Of a DNA stretch of 64,000 bases, positions 35,628 through 43,056 are shown in pieces; the stretch's first letter is position 1, and the number at the start of each line of letters is the position of its first letter. The position numbers and the translations under genes are program-made. The notes under the pieces are model-generated. The model did not search any database and was not told where the DNA came from. It worked only from the letters and a program-made list of their open reading frames with translations. Source of the stretch: Aquimarina sp. AU474. Lineage in GTDB: Bacteria > Bacteroidota > Bacteroidia > Flavobacteriales > Flavobacteriaceae. Where the stretch lies: contig NZ_OMPE01000007.1 in assembly GCF_900312815.1 (NCBI RefSeq), positions 558,001 to 622,000 on the forward strand. Reading direction: 5' to 3'.

Positions 35628-36854
35628 TTAGCTTCCCGCTTGAGCGACAGTAAAGTCAAATTTCGCAGCAATCGTTTCAGAAATAGATTGCAATATGGCC
35701 GGTGTTAAATCCCAGAATCCATTAGTTGAACCAGTTAATTGATCAATCATTGCTTGAACCTCTGCACGAGTAAAATAAGGTGCATTGGTATTAGGGTTTC
35801 TTGTAAATTGCAAACTATATATAAATCCATATCCTTCAGATAAATCATGGAAAGCACTTCCATAATCTACAGTAGAAGCTTCTATAGCATTTTTTCCTTG
35901 TTGTAAATAGAACACTGCTCTAACGGCAATAACCTGAGAGATTTTTTCTCTAATAATTGCTGCCTGCGCATCACGCACATCATATTGCTTAGCAACGATA
36001 GCTGTTCTACCTAATTTAAATGCATTATAGATATCTTCGGCTATTCCAGCAAAATCAGTATCTCCTTCTACTCTACCTATATATTTATTAAGGAAACTAT
36101 CATCATCACCAATAGTAGGGTTAGGATTGGCAGTATTAACAGAAGCACCATATAAATATCCATAGGCCTCATCCCATTTGTGCTCCATTGTAGTATACGT
36201 TTTCCCTTCTGCTACAATTCCATTATCATTATTTACTCTATTATCTGCTTCATCAAGAATTAATTTACCTAGATAATTATTTAAAGCTTGATCTGTCATT
36301 AAGGCTCCTATCAAACTTTTAGCAAATGCTTGGTTTAACTCTAAACCTTTGGCATTCACATATCTATTAGACCCTCCTCCAGCTTCTTGCAGAACACCAG
36401 CTGTACCCGCTACTGCTGTAATGGCCCAGTTAGGAAAAACGTCATCAACTTGACTTTTAATATATCCATCAAATTCTTCTTTGATCGCAGTTGCATCAGT
36501 AACATTACTGAAAAAATAATCTCTAGATGCAGCTGTTTTACTTCTTACACTTTTATCTGATGCATTAAGATCGGCATCAGAAAAATCATCAGCATTTTCA
36601 ACATGGGCATACATAGCATCCAAAGTAGCTTCTATTAGTGTATTATCTTTTAGAGCATCAATAATTTCTTCAGACATTGCAATTCTTGTAGTTTGTCCTC
36701 CAAAACTAACAGAGCTTTCTCCATTTCGTTCAAAAACATATGTCGCCGGTTCTTGAAGTTGAACCGTAGGGGTGTCATCATCAGAAGAACATGACCCTAG
36801 AACGGCCACTCCTGATATACATATCATTTTCAATACATTATTGATTTTCATCAT
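35628..36854 (-). CDS. DUF4856-family lipoprotein
   Basis: A 408-residue lipoprotein with Cys22 in VLGSC and an SSDDD tether. The DUF4856 pattern is clear: YVFERNGESSVSFGGQTTRIAMSEEI at the start, TTMEHKWDEAYGYLYG in the middle, and AVRAVFYLQQGKN and ALHDLSEGYGFIYSLQFTRNP near the end. It is helical like the imelysins. DUF4856 genes are commonly found with imelysin and TonB-receptor genes in Bacteroidota, and here it precedes them on the same strand, separated by a strong terminator. A role in metal (probably iron) uptake is inferred. Confidence 0.92.
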   Translation of the reverse strand: MMKINNVLKMICISGVAVLGSCSSDDDTPTVQLQEPATYVFERNGESSVSFGGQTTRIAMSEEIIDALKDNTLIEATLDAMYAHVENADDFSDADLNASDKSVRSKTAASRDYFFSNVTDATAIKEEFDGYIKSQVDDVFPNWAITAVAGTAGVLQEAGGGSNRYVNAKGLELNQAFAKSLIGALMTDQALNNYLGKLILDEADNRVNNDNGIVAEGKTYTTMEHKWDEAYGYLYGASVNTANPNPTIGDDDSFLNKYIGRVEGDTDFAGIAEDIYNAFKLGRTAIVAKQYDVRDAQAAIIREKISQVIAVRAVFYLQQGKNAIEASTVDYGSAFHDLSEGYGFIYSLQFTRNPNTNAPYFTRAEVQAMIDQLTGSTNGFWDLTPAILQSISETIAAKFDFTVAQAGS

Positions 36855-37011
36855 TTTTCTTATTTAGACTTATTTAAAATAGCTTTCTTTTCGACGGCAA
36901 ATATATTGATATAAATACAATCGACAAACTTAATTTGTAATAAATCTAAATAAAAGTAACGTTCAATAATGAATATATCGAAACGGGAAACTCTAAAAAA
37001 AACTTAAGTTA

Positions 37012-37470
37012 TTATTTTTCAGAATATTGTAACCTTAATTGTTTTGTCCATGCTATTAAGGTTTGTTTTTCACTTTCAGTTATATTCCCATGAAGCCAGG
37101 TATACGAAGCTAGTGGCATTTCTCCTTCTTCAACTTCTTCAATAAGTTCTTCTAATTTATGATCTTTCTTTTTAGTAGAATATTCTTTCCAGTTAGAAAC
37201 ATTGAAGTGTTCTCTCCCTTCCTCGACATGATCAGAAATCCAATACGAAAATGGTGCTACTTCTGCATACCAAGGGTATTCTGTTTGATCACTATGACAG
37301 TCATAACATTTCGATTTCAAAATTGTTTTAATCTCATCAGAAGGGTTCGTTTCATTTTCAAAATACGCCACCGACTCATAACCAGATTCATTTTTGTCGG
37401 GCCGCACAAATTGAAGTATGACTAATGTAAGTAAAAGTAACAACGCAATTTTTTTAATAATTCCTTTCAT
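37012..37470 (-). CDS. haem-binding domain protein (single CxxCH)
   Basis: A 152-residue protein with a signal or membrane anchor (residues 1-22, IALLLLLTLVILQFV) and the haem-attachment sequence SKCYDCHSD, a CxxCH motif of the 'haem-binding domain' family of Bacteroidota. The following QTEYPWYAEVAPFSYWISDHVEEGREH and the late EMPLASYTWLHGN give the axial-ligand candidates typical of the family. It would act as a periplasmic electron carrier or sensor. The ATG at 37470 is chosen; a 20-residue extension upstream lies inside the preceding gene's end. It follows HMG-CoA lyase by 10 bases. Confidence 0.93.
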   Translation of the reverse strand: MKGIIKKIALLLLLTLVILQFVRPDKNESGYESVAYFENETNPSDEIKTILKSKCYDCHSDQTEYPWYAEVAPFSYWISDHVEEGREHFNVSNWKEYSTKKKDHKLEELIEEVEEGEMPLASYTWLHGNITESEKQTLIAWTKQLRLQYSEK

Positions 37471-37480
37471 TTTTTTTTGT

Positions 37481-38347
37481 TTAGTGATAAGCTGTAAATA
37501 TTTTCGTTGCCTCGTTATAAGAAGATTCAAAACTAAGAGGTCTTACATTACTATCTGCTTGTACAGATGTAAAATAAGATACCATTCGTTCTGTAGGCAT
37601 ATTACCGGTTAGTTCATCTTTAGCCATTGGGCAGCCACCAAAACCTTGAATAGCACCATCAAATCGTGTGCACCCTGCTTTATAAGCAGCATCTACTTTT
37701 TCAAACCATGAAGTCGGTGTAGTATGCAAATGAGCTCCAAATTCTATATCCGGATATTTAGGGATTAAATTTGAAAACAAGTATTCTATGATCTCTGGAG
37801 TTGAAGTACCCACAGTATCAGACAATGAGAGAATCTTCACTCCCATATTACTTAGTTTTTCTGTCCACTCCCCTACTATATCCACATTCCAAGGATCTCC
37901 ATATGGATTCCCAAATCCCATAGATAGATAAGCCACCACTTCTTTATTAGTTTTATCGGCAATATTTAAAATTTCTTGTAGAGTCTTTACAGATTCAGCT
38001 ATTGTCTTATGAGTATTACGCATCTGAAAATTTTCAGATATCGAAAAAGGATATCCTAGGTAATCAATAGGTTCGTGTTGGGATGCATCATTAGCTCCTC
38101 TTACATTTGCTATTATTGCCAATAATTTACTTTCGGTATCCGAGAGATCTAGCTGCGCTAATACTTCTGCAGTATCTACCATTTGAGGAATTGCCTTAGG
38201 AGACACAAAACTTCCAAAATCAATGGTATCAAATCCACATCGCAATAATGACTGAATGTATTGCACTTTTTTTGAAGTAGGAATAAACTCTTTAATGCCT
38301 TGCATGGCATCTCGAGGACATTCAATAATCTTTATTTTTTTGGTCAT
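37481..38347 (-). CDS. mvaB: hydroxymethylglutaryl-CoA lyase
   Basis: A 288-residue HMGL-like TIM-barrel enzyme that splits 3-hydroxy-3-methylglutaryl-CoA into acetyl-CoA and acetoacetate, the last step of leucine breakdown. The metal-binding start IIECPRDAMQGIKEF, the GAHLHTTP His pair and the C-terminal GCPMAKDELTGNMPTE loop with the catalytic Cys are all in place. The family shares folds with homocitrate and isopropylmalate synthases, but length and motifs support the lyase. It has no clear functional link to the haem protein gene 10 bases downstream. Confidence 0.92.
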   Translation of the reverse strand: MTKKIKIIECPRDAMQGIKEFIPTSKKVQYIQSLLRCGFDTIDFGSFVSPKAIPQMVDTAEVLAQLDLSDTESKLLAIIANVRGANDASQHEPIDYLGYPFSISENFQMRNTHKTIAESVKTLQEILNIADKTNKEVVAYLSMGFGNPYGDPWNVDIVGEWTEKLSNMGVKILSLSDTVGTSTPEIIEYLFSNLIPKYPDIEFGAHLHTTPTSWFEKVDAAYKAGCTRFDGAIQGFGGCPMAKDELTGNMPTERMVSYFTSVQADSNVRPLSFESSYNEATKIFTAYH

Positions 38348-38574
38348 TTTAGAAGATCAAGCTAAAAGATATTCAGTTTTGCCTATAAAAGTATAATTAT
38401 TTTTCAAAACTCAAGGTATTCTGTCGATTCTTGGCATAATTTTATGCTAGTCAACTGGATTCTCTATTCTACTATCATTTTAAACCCGTAAAACTTATAT
38501 CATTTTGTACAATTACACGAGATCAATATCTATTTATAAGAACAAACATTAACACTGTATTATTAAATAAAAAA

Positions 38575-38598
38575 CTACCTAAATATAATTTCAGGTAG
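38575..38598 (-). terminator. terminator after GG-leader peptide 1
   Basis: CTACCTAAA pairs with TTTCAGGTAG (one bulged base), followed by a run of T on the minus strand. It lies 46 bases past the stop at 38644. Confidence 0.7.
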
Positions 38599-38643
38599 CC
38601 CTTATAGTATCAAGTGATACATACTATTTTTAGAAAGTTTTGT

Positions 38644-38805
38644 TTACTCCTTATTAAGTAACCAACATGTAGGCCTATAACTTCTTGATGGAGTTATAAA
38701 TACGTTAACTTTTCCATGCCCCCCATTAATCATAGATAAATTATTTATTTTGGCTATTGGTAATTTTTTTAAGGCTAATTTGCTAGTATTCTTATTAGTT
38801 TTCAT
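38644..38805 (-). CDS. double-glycine-leader peptide 1 (53 aa)
   Basis: A 53-residue precursor on the minus strand. Residues 1-29 form a leader: Lys-rich start, LKKLPIAKINNLSMINGG with the GG at 28-29. The form (conserved Leu/Ile spacing before GG) fits leaders cut by peptidase-containing ABC exporters. The predicted mature peptide is 24 residues, HGKVNVFITPSRSYRPTCWL plus four more, basic and with a single Cys. It has its own terminator and lies just behind the terminator of the TPR-AraC regulator gene. No modification enzyme or exporter is adjacent. It could be a signal peptide or a bacteriocin-like product. Confidence 0.65.
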   Translation of the reverse strand: MKTNKNTSKLALKKLPIAKINNLSMINGGHGKVNVFITPSRSYRPTCWLLNKE

Positions 38806-38883
38806 TGCTATTAGATTTTAATTGTTAAGTACATAAAAGTAAAGTTTTACTTCATTTTTCGAGTTATATTTTACTCAACAAAA

Positions 38884-38905
38884 GTCTGGTTTCCGGAAAC
38901 CAGAC
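38884..38905. terminator. palindrome GTCTGGTTTCC/GGAAACCAGAC, terminator of the AraC gene
   Basis: A perfect 22-base palindrome sits 33 bases past the regulator stop (38939) on the minus strand and is followed there by TTTTGTT. Its arm sequence recurs in the inverted repeat at 40911-40953, which is on the other side of the same gene. Confidence 0.75.
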
Positions 38906-38938
38906 CGAATAATTAGCAGAAAAAAATAGATCCTACGA

Positions 38939-40663
38939 TCATTCTGAGTATTCCTCCATTTTCTTTATGAAATAAGACGGGTATAATCCTGTTTTTTTAT
39001 GAAAATATTTAGAAAAAGCCTCTGTAGTATTAAAACCAATTTCTCCTGAAATAGCTTTGATTGTATAATTTCTAAACTTCTTATTGGTTTTAAGTTCTTG
39101 TATCAAATACTCGACTCTTAAATCATTTATATAATTCGTAAAATTTTTCTCCTTATAAATATTTACGATTCTCGAGATATATTTACGATTGGTTTTAAAT
39201 CGTATCGCCAAACTATTGGTGGTAATATTAGGTTCTAAGTACCCTCTATTTTTCTCAAATTTTTCGATTTTAAATAAAATATCTTCTTTGATTTCTTCAG
39301 ATATTTTGAGGTCTCTTTTTTTCTGAAGTTTTATTGCATCTTTTTTAATCACTTTATCAACCTGAATTTCTTTTACCTGATTATCAGACTCTATAAATTT
39401 CTTAAATCGTTCCGAATATAATTTTCTTTTACGATACTGATAATAAAATAGAATACTTAAAAACAGAATTATGCACACCAATACCCATATGAAAATTTTA
39501 AAATTAGAGTTTTTGCTATGTACAAACTCAATTAGTTTTTCCTTCTCGGCTAATAGTTCTGCGGTATCATATTTTTTTATCAATTTCTCGTTTACCAAAG
39601 CTTTATTTTGATGAAGTATACTATCAAATTTCAACAATCTTTCAACATACATTAACTGGTTTTGAAAATCTTGCTTATCCTTATAATAATTGATAAGAAA
39701 AGAATATCCTTCTCTTACTTCGGGTGTTATAAATCTGGTTTGTTTAAAAACCGAATCCACTTTTTTGTAGTAATGAATCGCATTCTTATTTTTTGATAAG
39801 GATTCATTTATTTTCCCTAGATAGAAATATGCATTAACCATTTCTCGTTTATCTTCTAATTGAACCAAATGAGGTAATACTTTCATTATGGTTTTTTCTG
39901 AGATTGAATACTTCTCCTCAGTGTAAAGGTTAACTCCTTGAACAAAAACAAATTTAGAGTATAAATCGCTATCATGTCTTAAAGAAATAGGTATCACTTT
40001 GTTAAGGTAATAATTTGAAGAATCTATCATATTATTTTTTGCATAGGATTCGGTCAAATCCACCATAATATCAAGGTAATCCAGAGTATCTACTATACCT
40101 TTTCTTTCTTCGTAATCCAGGCATTCTTTAAAAATATTCAACGCTTCTTGGTGTTTCCCTAATTTACTTTTAATAATGCCTATATTATGTTGCGTAACAT
40201 ATTGGAAATCTTGATTTTTATTTCTTTTAGCAAATTCCAAAGCCATTAAATAATTATCCAAGGATTGTTCATAATCCCATTTCCCTAAATAAAAACCACC
40301 CTTTATCGAATACGACGAAGCGGGATACCTGTTATGCCCTAATTTTTCAGTTAACCTAATAGATGTTTCCAAGTACGATAGCCTTAATTCTTCTTCATTT
40401 TCATAATAAAACAATAAAGAGTATGCTCTAGCCATTTCAATGCTATCCATATTAATTCTTCCTTTCTCGAGCATAGATTTTAAATACACTCTTGATCGTA
40501 AGGTGTCTTCATAATTATAAGAGAACAACTCATCAAGTTCCTCAAAAGAATAGCTTTTTAGAGAATCAGGAATTTTAAAGTGATTTGTAAGCGATTGACT
40601 ATAGAAAAAGTGAGTGCCAAATAAAATACATACTAGCTGCGCTATTAAGGCTATTTTATTCAT
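38939..40663 (-). CDS. TPR-transmembrane-AraC hybrid regulator
   Basis: A 574-residue protein with a signal peptide (to about residue 22, FFYSQ), a periplasmic tetratricopeptide array (about 50-375), one transmembrane helix (about 390-412, IWVLVCIILFLSILFYY) and a cytoplasmic AraC-type helix-turn-helix (about 470-570, SLAIRFKTNRKYISRIV and GFNTTEAFSKYFHKKTG). Regulators of this build sense a signal outside the membrane and bind DNA within it. The gene is flanked on both sides by palindromes sharing GTCTGGTTTC and by genes for GG-leader peptides, which makes the peptides or their regulation its likely concern (inference). Confidence 0.9.
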   Translation of the reverse strand: MNKIALIAQLVCILFGTHFFYSQSLTNHFKIPDSLKSYSFEELDELFSYNYEDTLRSRVYLKSMLEKGRINMDSIEMARAYSLLFYYENEEELRLSYLETSIRLTEKLGHNRYPASSYSIKGGFYLGKWDYEQSLDNYLMALEFAKRNKNQDFQYVTQHNIGIIKSKLGKHQEALNIFKECLDYEERKGIVDTLDYLDIMVDLTESYAKNNMIDSSNYYLNKVIPISLRHDSDLYSKFVFVQGVNLYTEEKYSISEKTIMKVLPHLVQLEDKREMVNAYFYLGKINESLSKNKNAIHYYKKVDSVFKQTRFITPEVREGYSFLINYYKDKQDFQNQLMYVERLLKFDSILHQNKALVNEKLIKKYDTAELLAEKEKLIEFVHSKNSNFKIFIWVLVCIILFLSILFYYQYRKRKLYSERFKKFIESDNQVKEIQVDKVIKKDAIKLQKKRDLKISEEIKEDILFKIEKFEKNRGYLEPNITTNSLAIRFKTNRKYISRIVNIYKEKNFTNYINDLRVEYLIQELKTNKKFRNYTIKAISGEIGFNTTEAFSKYFHKKTGLYPSYFIKKMEEYSE

Positions 40664-40910
40664 ATTGTTTTAAGAGTGTATACTATAATGACATTACATT
40701 AAAACCTACAACTACTTAATTCGTTTATAAACAATTGAAATAATAAAAGCAATTCTAAAAAGGAATTAACTCAGGTTTACTATAGGATCTAAGGGTCATT
40801 ATATTGCTGGTTATTGCTAAGTAAATATAGCATTTTCTGATTTAGGAATTCACCTATTCTTACATCATTAGTATATATAAAACCAATGTTTTTTCTAAAC
40901 ACTAATTAAA
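40664..40910. other. gene-free upstream region of the TPR-AraC gene
   Basis: Together with 40954-41094 this makes about 430 bases without a gene except the inverted repeat listed separately. It must hold the promoters of the divergent regulator gene (-) and peptide genes (+). No clear TAnnTTTG pair was found. Confidence 0.5.
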
Positions 40911-40953
40911 GTCTGGTTTCTGGAATCACTACTCGTGATTCCAGAAACCAGAC
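40911..40953. repeat. perfect 19-base inverted repeat with GTCTGGTTTC arms
   Basis: GTCTGGTTTCTGGAATCAC (40911-40929) and its exact complement (40935-40953) flank a 5-base loop TACTC. No gene end faces it on either strand within 140 bases, so it is not a plain terminator. It lies between the regulator start and the first peptide gene. Confidence 0.85.
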
Positions 40954-41094
40954 ACCAAACCCTTGTTTTTTAGACTCTTATAAAACTACTTTTGATTCAT
41001 GAGGAGTTCATAATTATGCTCTTTATAGAATTTAAATTAAAGGAAGAACCTGAAAATCCTAAATAGAGTAAGGAAAATCATAAATCAGCTTACT

Positions 41095-41247
41095 ATGAAA
41101 AATTCACAAATGTTTAACATCAACGGGATGAAAGTATTAGACAAGGAACAAACAAAAATGATCAAAGGAGGGAGTGACGATAACTTCGTATGTACCCATG
41201 TGGGCGGTGTTTATATCTGTTTTGATGTTATTGATGTTGTTGCCTGA
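41095..41247 (+). CDS. double-glycine-leader peptide 2 (50 aa)
   Basis: A 50-residue precursor: leader MKNSQMFNINGMKVLDKEQTK... ends in MIKGG with GG at residues 25-26, the form Lys/Gln-rich plus IKGG seen in Bacteroidota bacteriocin-type leaders. The 24-residue mature part is acidic and hydrophobic with two Cys, in NFVCTHVGGVYICF (Cys33 and Cys42), which could form one disulfide or thioether. It begins a plus-strand run with peptide 3 (98 bases downstream) and a DUF4214 lipoprotein. An internal ATG at residue 12 is a possible alternative start. Confidence 0.6.
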   Translation: MKNSQMFNINGMKVLDKEQTKMIKGGSDDNFVCTHVGGVYICFDVIDVVA

Positions 41248-41344
41248 TTATTTTAAAGCAGATCAAACATTCTTGCAAGAATAGACACAAATCGTGAGTG
41301 TCTATAAACGTTCACATATATTCTCAATCTTAAAACTTTTAGTT

Positions 41345-41569
41345 ATGTTAAAAAACATTTTAAACCTTAATGGAACTCGACAATTAAGGAGGCCTCAGCA
41401 AGCGCTCATTAAAGGAGGTGTATTGATATCTTGTTCCAGAGATTCAGATTGCCCACCTCAATTTTCGGTATGTAGTAATTCTGGGCATTGTTTCAGACCA
41501 GAATGCACATCTAATTCTGATTGTGGAGCTGGTGATGTTTGTCACAATTATCATTGTATGACTTGCTAA
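41345..41569 (+). CDS. double-glycine-leader peptide 3, Cys-rich (74 aa)
   Basis: A 74-residue precursor with GG at residues 24-25 (QQALIKGG) and a 49-residue mature part with nine Cys. The Cys lie in two related units: SCSRDSDCPPQFSVCSNSGHC (30-49; spacing C-x5-C-x6-C-x5-C) and ECTSNSDCGAGDVCHNYHC (54-71; C-x5-C-x5-C-x4-C), then MTC at the end. Such (S/T)xSDC...VC...HC units form small disulfide modules. The ATG at 41345 is chosen; a GTG at 41294 would add 17 residues unlike a leader. It is between peptide 2 and the DUF4214 lipoprotein on the same strand. Confidence 0.72.
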   Translation: MLKNILNLNGTRQLRRPQQALIKGGVLISCSRDSDCPPQFSVCSNSGHCFRPECTSNSDCGAGDVCHNYHCMTC

Positions 41570-41617
41570 AACACAATTCACCTTAAATAAAATATATCAA
41601 AGGAGATTTATAAATGC

Positions 41618-41660
41618 CAGAGGCCGAATTCAAAACAAAAGTCTGGGGATTCTGCCTCTG
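41618..41660. repeat. imperfect inverted repeat containing AAAAGTCTGG
   Basis: CAGAGGC (41618-41624) pairs with GCCTCTG (41654-41660), with further GAATT/ATTC pairing inside. The loop includes AAAAGTCTGG, the same string that opens the palindromes at 38884 and 40911 (there AAAGTCTGG). Confidence 0.5.
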
Positions 41661-41711
41661 TCTTACCATCAGAAAACAAATCTGCTTTTAACTTTTAAAA
41701 CACTTTACATT

Positions 41712-42329
41712 ATGAACACTCTAATTTTAAAGTCACGTTATCTTTTAATTCTTTCTATAGTTGCAGGAATATTCTTTGTTGTTTCCTGTGAAAAAGATGA
41801 AACTTTTGATGAACCTATCGAAGCTCTTGATACTTCCGATGATACACAAAAGGCTTTTCAGATACCAGAAAGGCCAGATTTTAACCCACCGAACATCCCG
41901 CAGCCACCAAGATTTGATGCACATTGCGTAGTAAGACTTTCTTATTTATCATATTTAAGAAGATGTCCAGAAAATGCAAATGTTGTTAATGGTTGGATTA
42001 GTGTATTACGTACTCGAGGATTTGCTGATTTGGCAAAAGGGTTTATTACATCGAACGAAGCAAGTGTTAAATGGAATTCTCAATACCATAGCTACTTATC
42101 AAGAAATAATTTGAACAGTGTTGAAGTACATAAATTTATTTATATCGCTTACCGAGGGTTATTATTAAGAGAACCTGATGTAAATGGCGGAAAAGGTTGG
42201 ACCAATGTTTTCTATGACAGAGGTATTAGAGCAGTTGCAAATGGTATCGGTAATTCTGCAGAGTTTAGACGTAGATTAAACAATATCCAAACAGAATGTA
42301 ATAATGCTGCAAATCAATGTACGTATTAA
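41712..42329 (+). CDS. DUF4214-type lipoprotein
   Basis: A 205-residue lipoprotein with Cys26 in FVVSC and an acidic, then proline-rich linker (RPDFNPPNIPQPPRFD). The mature part has two DUF4214-like repeats, AHCVVRLSYLSYLRRCPENA (about 70-125) and VHKFIYIAYRGLLLREPDVN (about 133-190), each followed by the GW...(A)F/EF pattern. DUF4214 is a helical domain often on secreted or phage-like proteins. It is 142 bases downstream of GG peptide 3 on the same strand. It may be an anchoring or immunity-type partner for the peptides, but this is only positional inference. Confidence 0.75.
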   Translation: MNTLILKSRYLLILSIVAGIFFVVSCEKDETFDEPIEALDTSDDTQKAFQIPERPDFNPPNIPQPPRFDAHCVVRLSYLSYLRRCPENANVVNGWISVLRTRGFADLAKGFITSNEASVKWNSQYHSYLSRNNLNSVEVHKFIYIAYRGLLLREPDVNGGKGWTNVFYDRGIRAVANGIGNSAEFRRRLNNIQTECNNAANQCTY

Positions 42330-42361
42330 TTGTTTGATTTTGATAATGGATTACCAAGTAG

Positions 42362-42389
42362 AGCCTTCCTAAAAAAGGAGGGCTTTTCT
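42362..42389 (+). terminator. terminator after the DUF4214 lipoprotein
   Basis: AGCCTTCCT pairs with AGGAGGGCT (one G-T), followed by TTTTCTT on the plus strand, 32 bases after the stop. Confidence 0.8.
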
Positions 42390-42417
42390 TGCTGTAATAG
42401 ATAAACGCGTAAGCTTT

Positions 42418-43050
42418 CTATTTTTCAGGTAAAAGAATAAAAATCCCTATCCCTACAAAAACAATAATTTGTAACCATTTTAATACCAAACCAATTTTCG
42501 TACTCTTTTTTAAATACCCAGAAATTGATCCTGAGAGAATGGCTATTATTCCAAAAATAACGAAGGAAACAGCGATAAAAAGAAAGCCCAAGATATAAAA
42601 CTGCCAAACACTACTTAATGTATCACTAAATAAAAACCCAGGGAAAAACGCTAAAAAAAATATAGAAACCTTCGGATTTAATACATTCATAATAAACCCT
42701 TGTTTAAACAATTGCCCTAGACTTTTCTTAGGCATCGTATTTTCAGTAAGATTTACTGAAGCCTCGCTTCTTAACACTTTATACGCCAAAAAAAACAGAT
42801 ATAAAGCTCCAAACAATTTAATAGCAAAATATAACACTTCACTTTGCTTAATAAGAATTGATACTCCAAAAGCAACCAAAGTTGTATGTATCAAACAACC
42901 TGTCATTAAACCTGCAACAACTGCTAGACCATATTTTTTACCATTCACAACACTTTGCATCAACACAAAGATATTATCCGGTCCAGGAGATACGGATAAT
43001 GCAGAAGTTGCGATAATAAAAGTGTACAGAATTTCGTAGTTAAAATCCAT
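42418..43050 (-). CDS. LysE-family amino-acid exporter
   Basis: A 210-residue inner-membrane protein with six hydrophobic segments and the LysE/RhtB start ALSVSPGPDNIFVLMQSVVNGKKYGLAVVAG. The family exports amino acids (lysine, homoserine, threonine, leucine) or other small molecules. Later motifs GFIMNVLNPKVSIFFLAFFPGF and the C-terminal helices match. It stops near the terminator of the DUF4214 gene and starts 7 bases after the pyrD stop, so the two are probably co-transcribed (pyrD first). Substrate unknown. Confidence 0.92.
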   Translation of the reverse strand: MDFNYEILYTFIIATSALSVSPGPDNIFVLMQSVVNGKKYGLAVVAGLMTGCLIHTTLVAFGVSILIKQSEVLYFAIKLFGALYLFFLAYKVLRSEASVNLTENTMPKKSLGQLFKQGFIMNVLNPKVSIFFLAFFPGFLFSDTLSSVWQFYILGFLFIAVSFVIFGIIAILSGSISGYLKKSTKIGLVLKWLQIIVFVGIGIFILLPEK

Positions 43051-43056
43051 GAAAGG

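Noticed and set aside
38884..38905. Palindrome read as an IS end or CRISPR repeat
   Set aside because: It occurs once in this form, has no direct repeats beside it, and acts as a terminator by position. No CRISPR-type array of spaced repeats was seen anywhere in the window.
41294..41344. GTG start adding 17 residues to GG peptide 3
   Set aside because: The added residues are unlike a GG leader, while the ATG at 41345 gives one of normal length.
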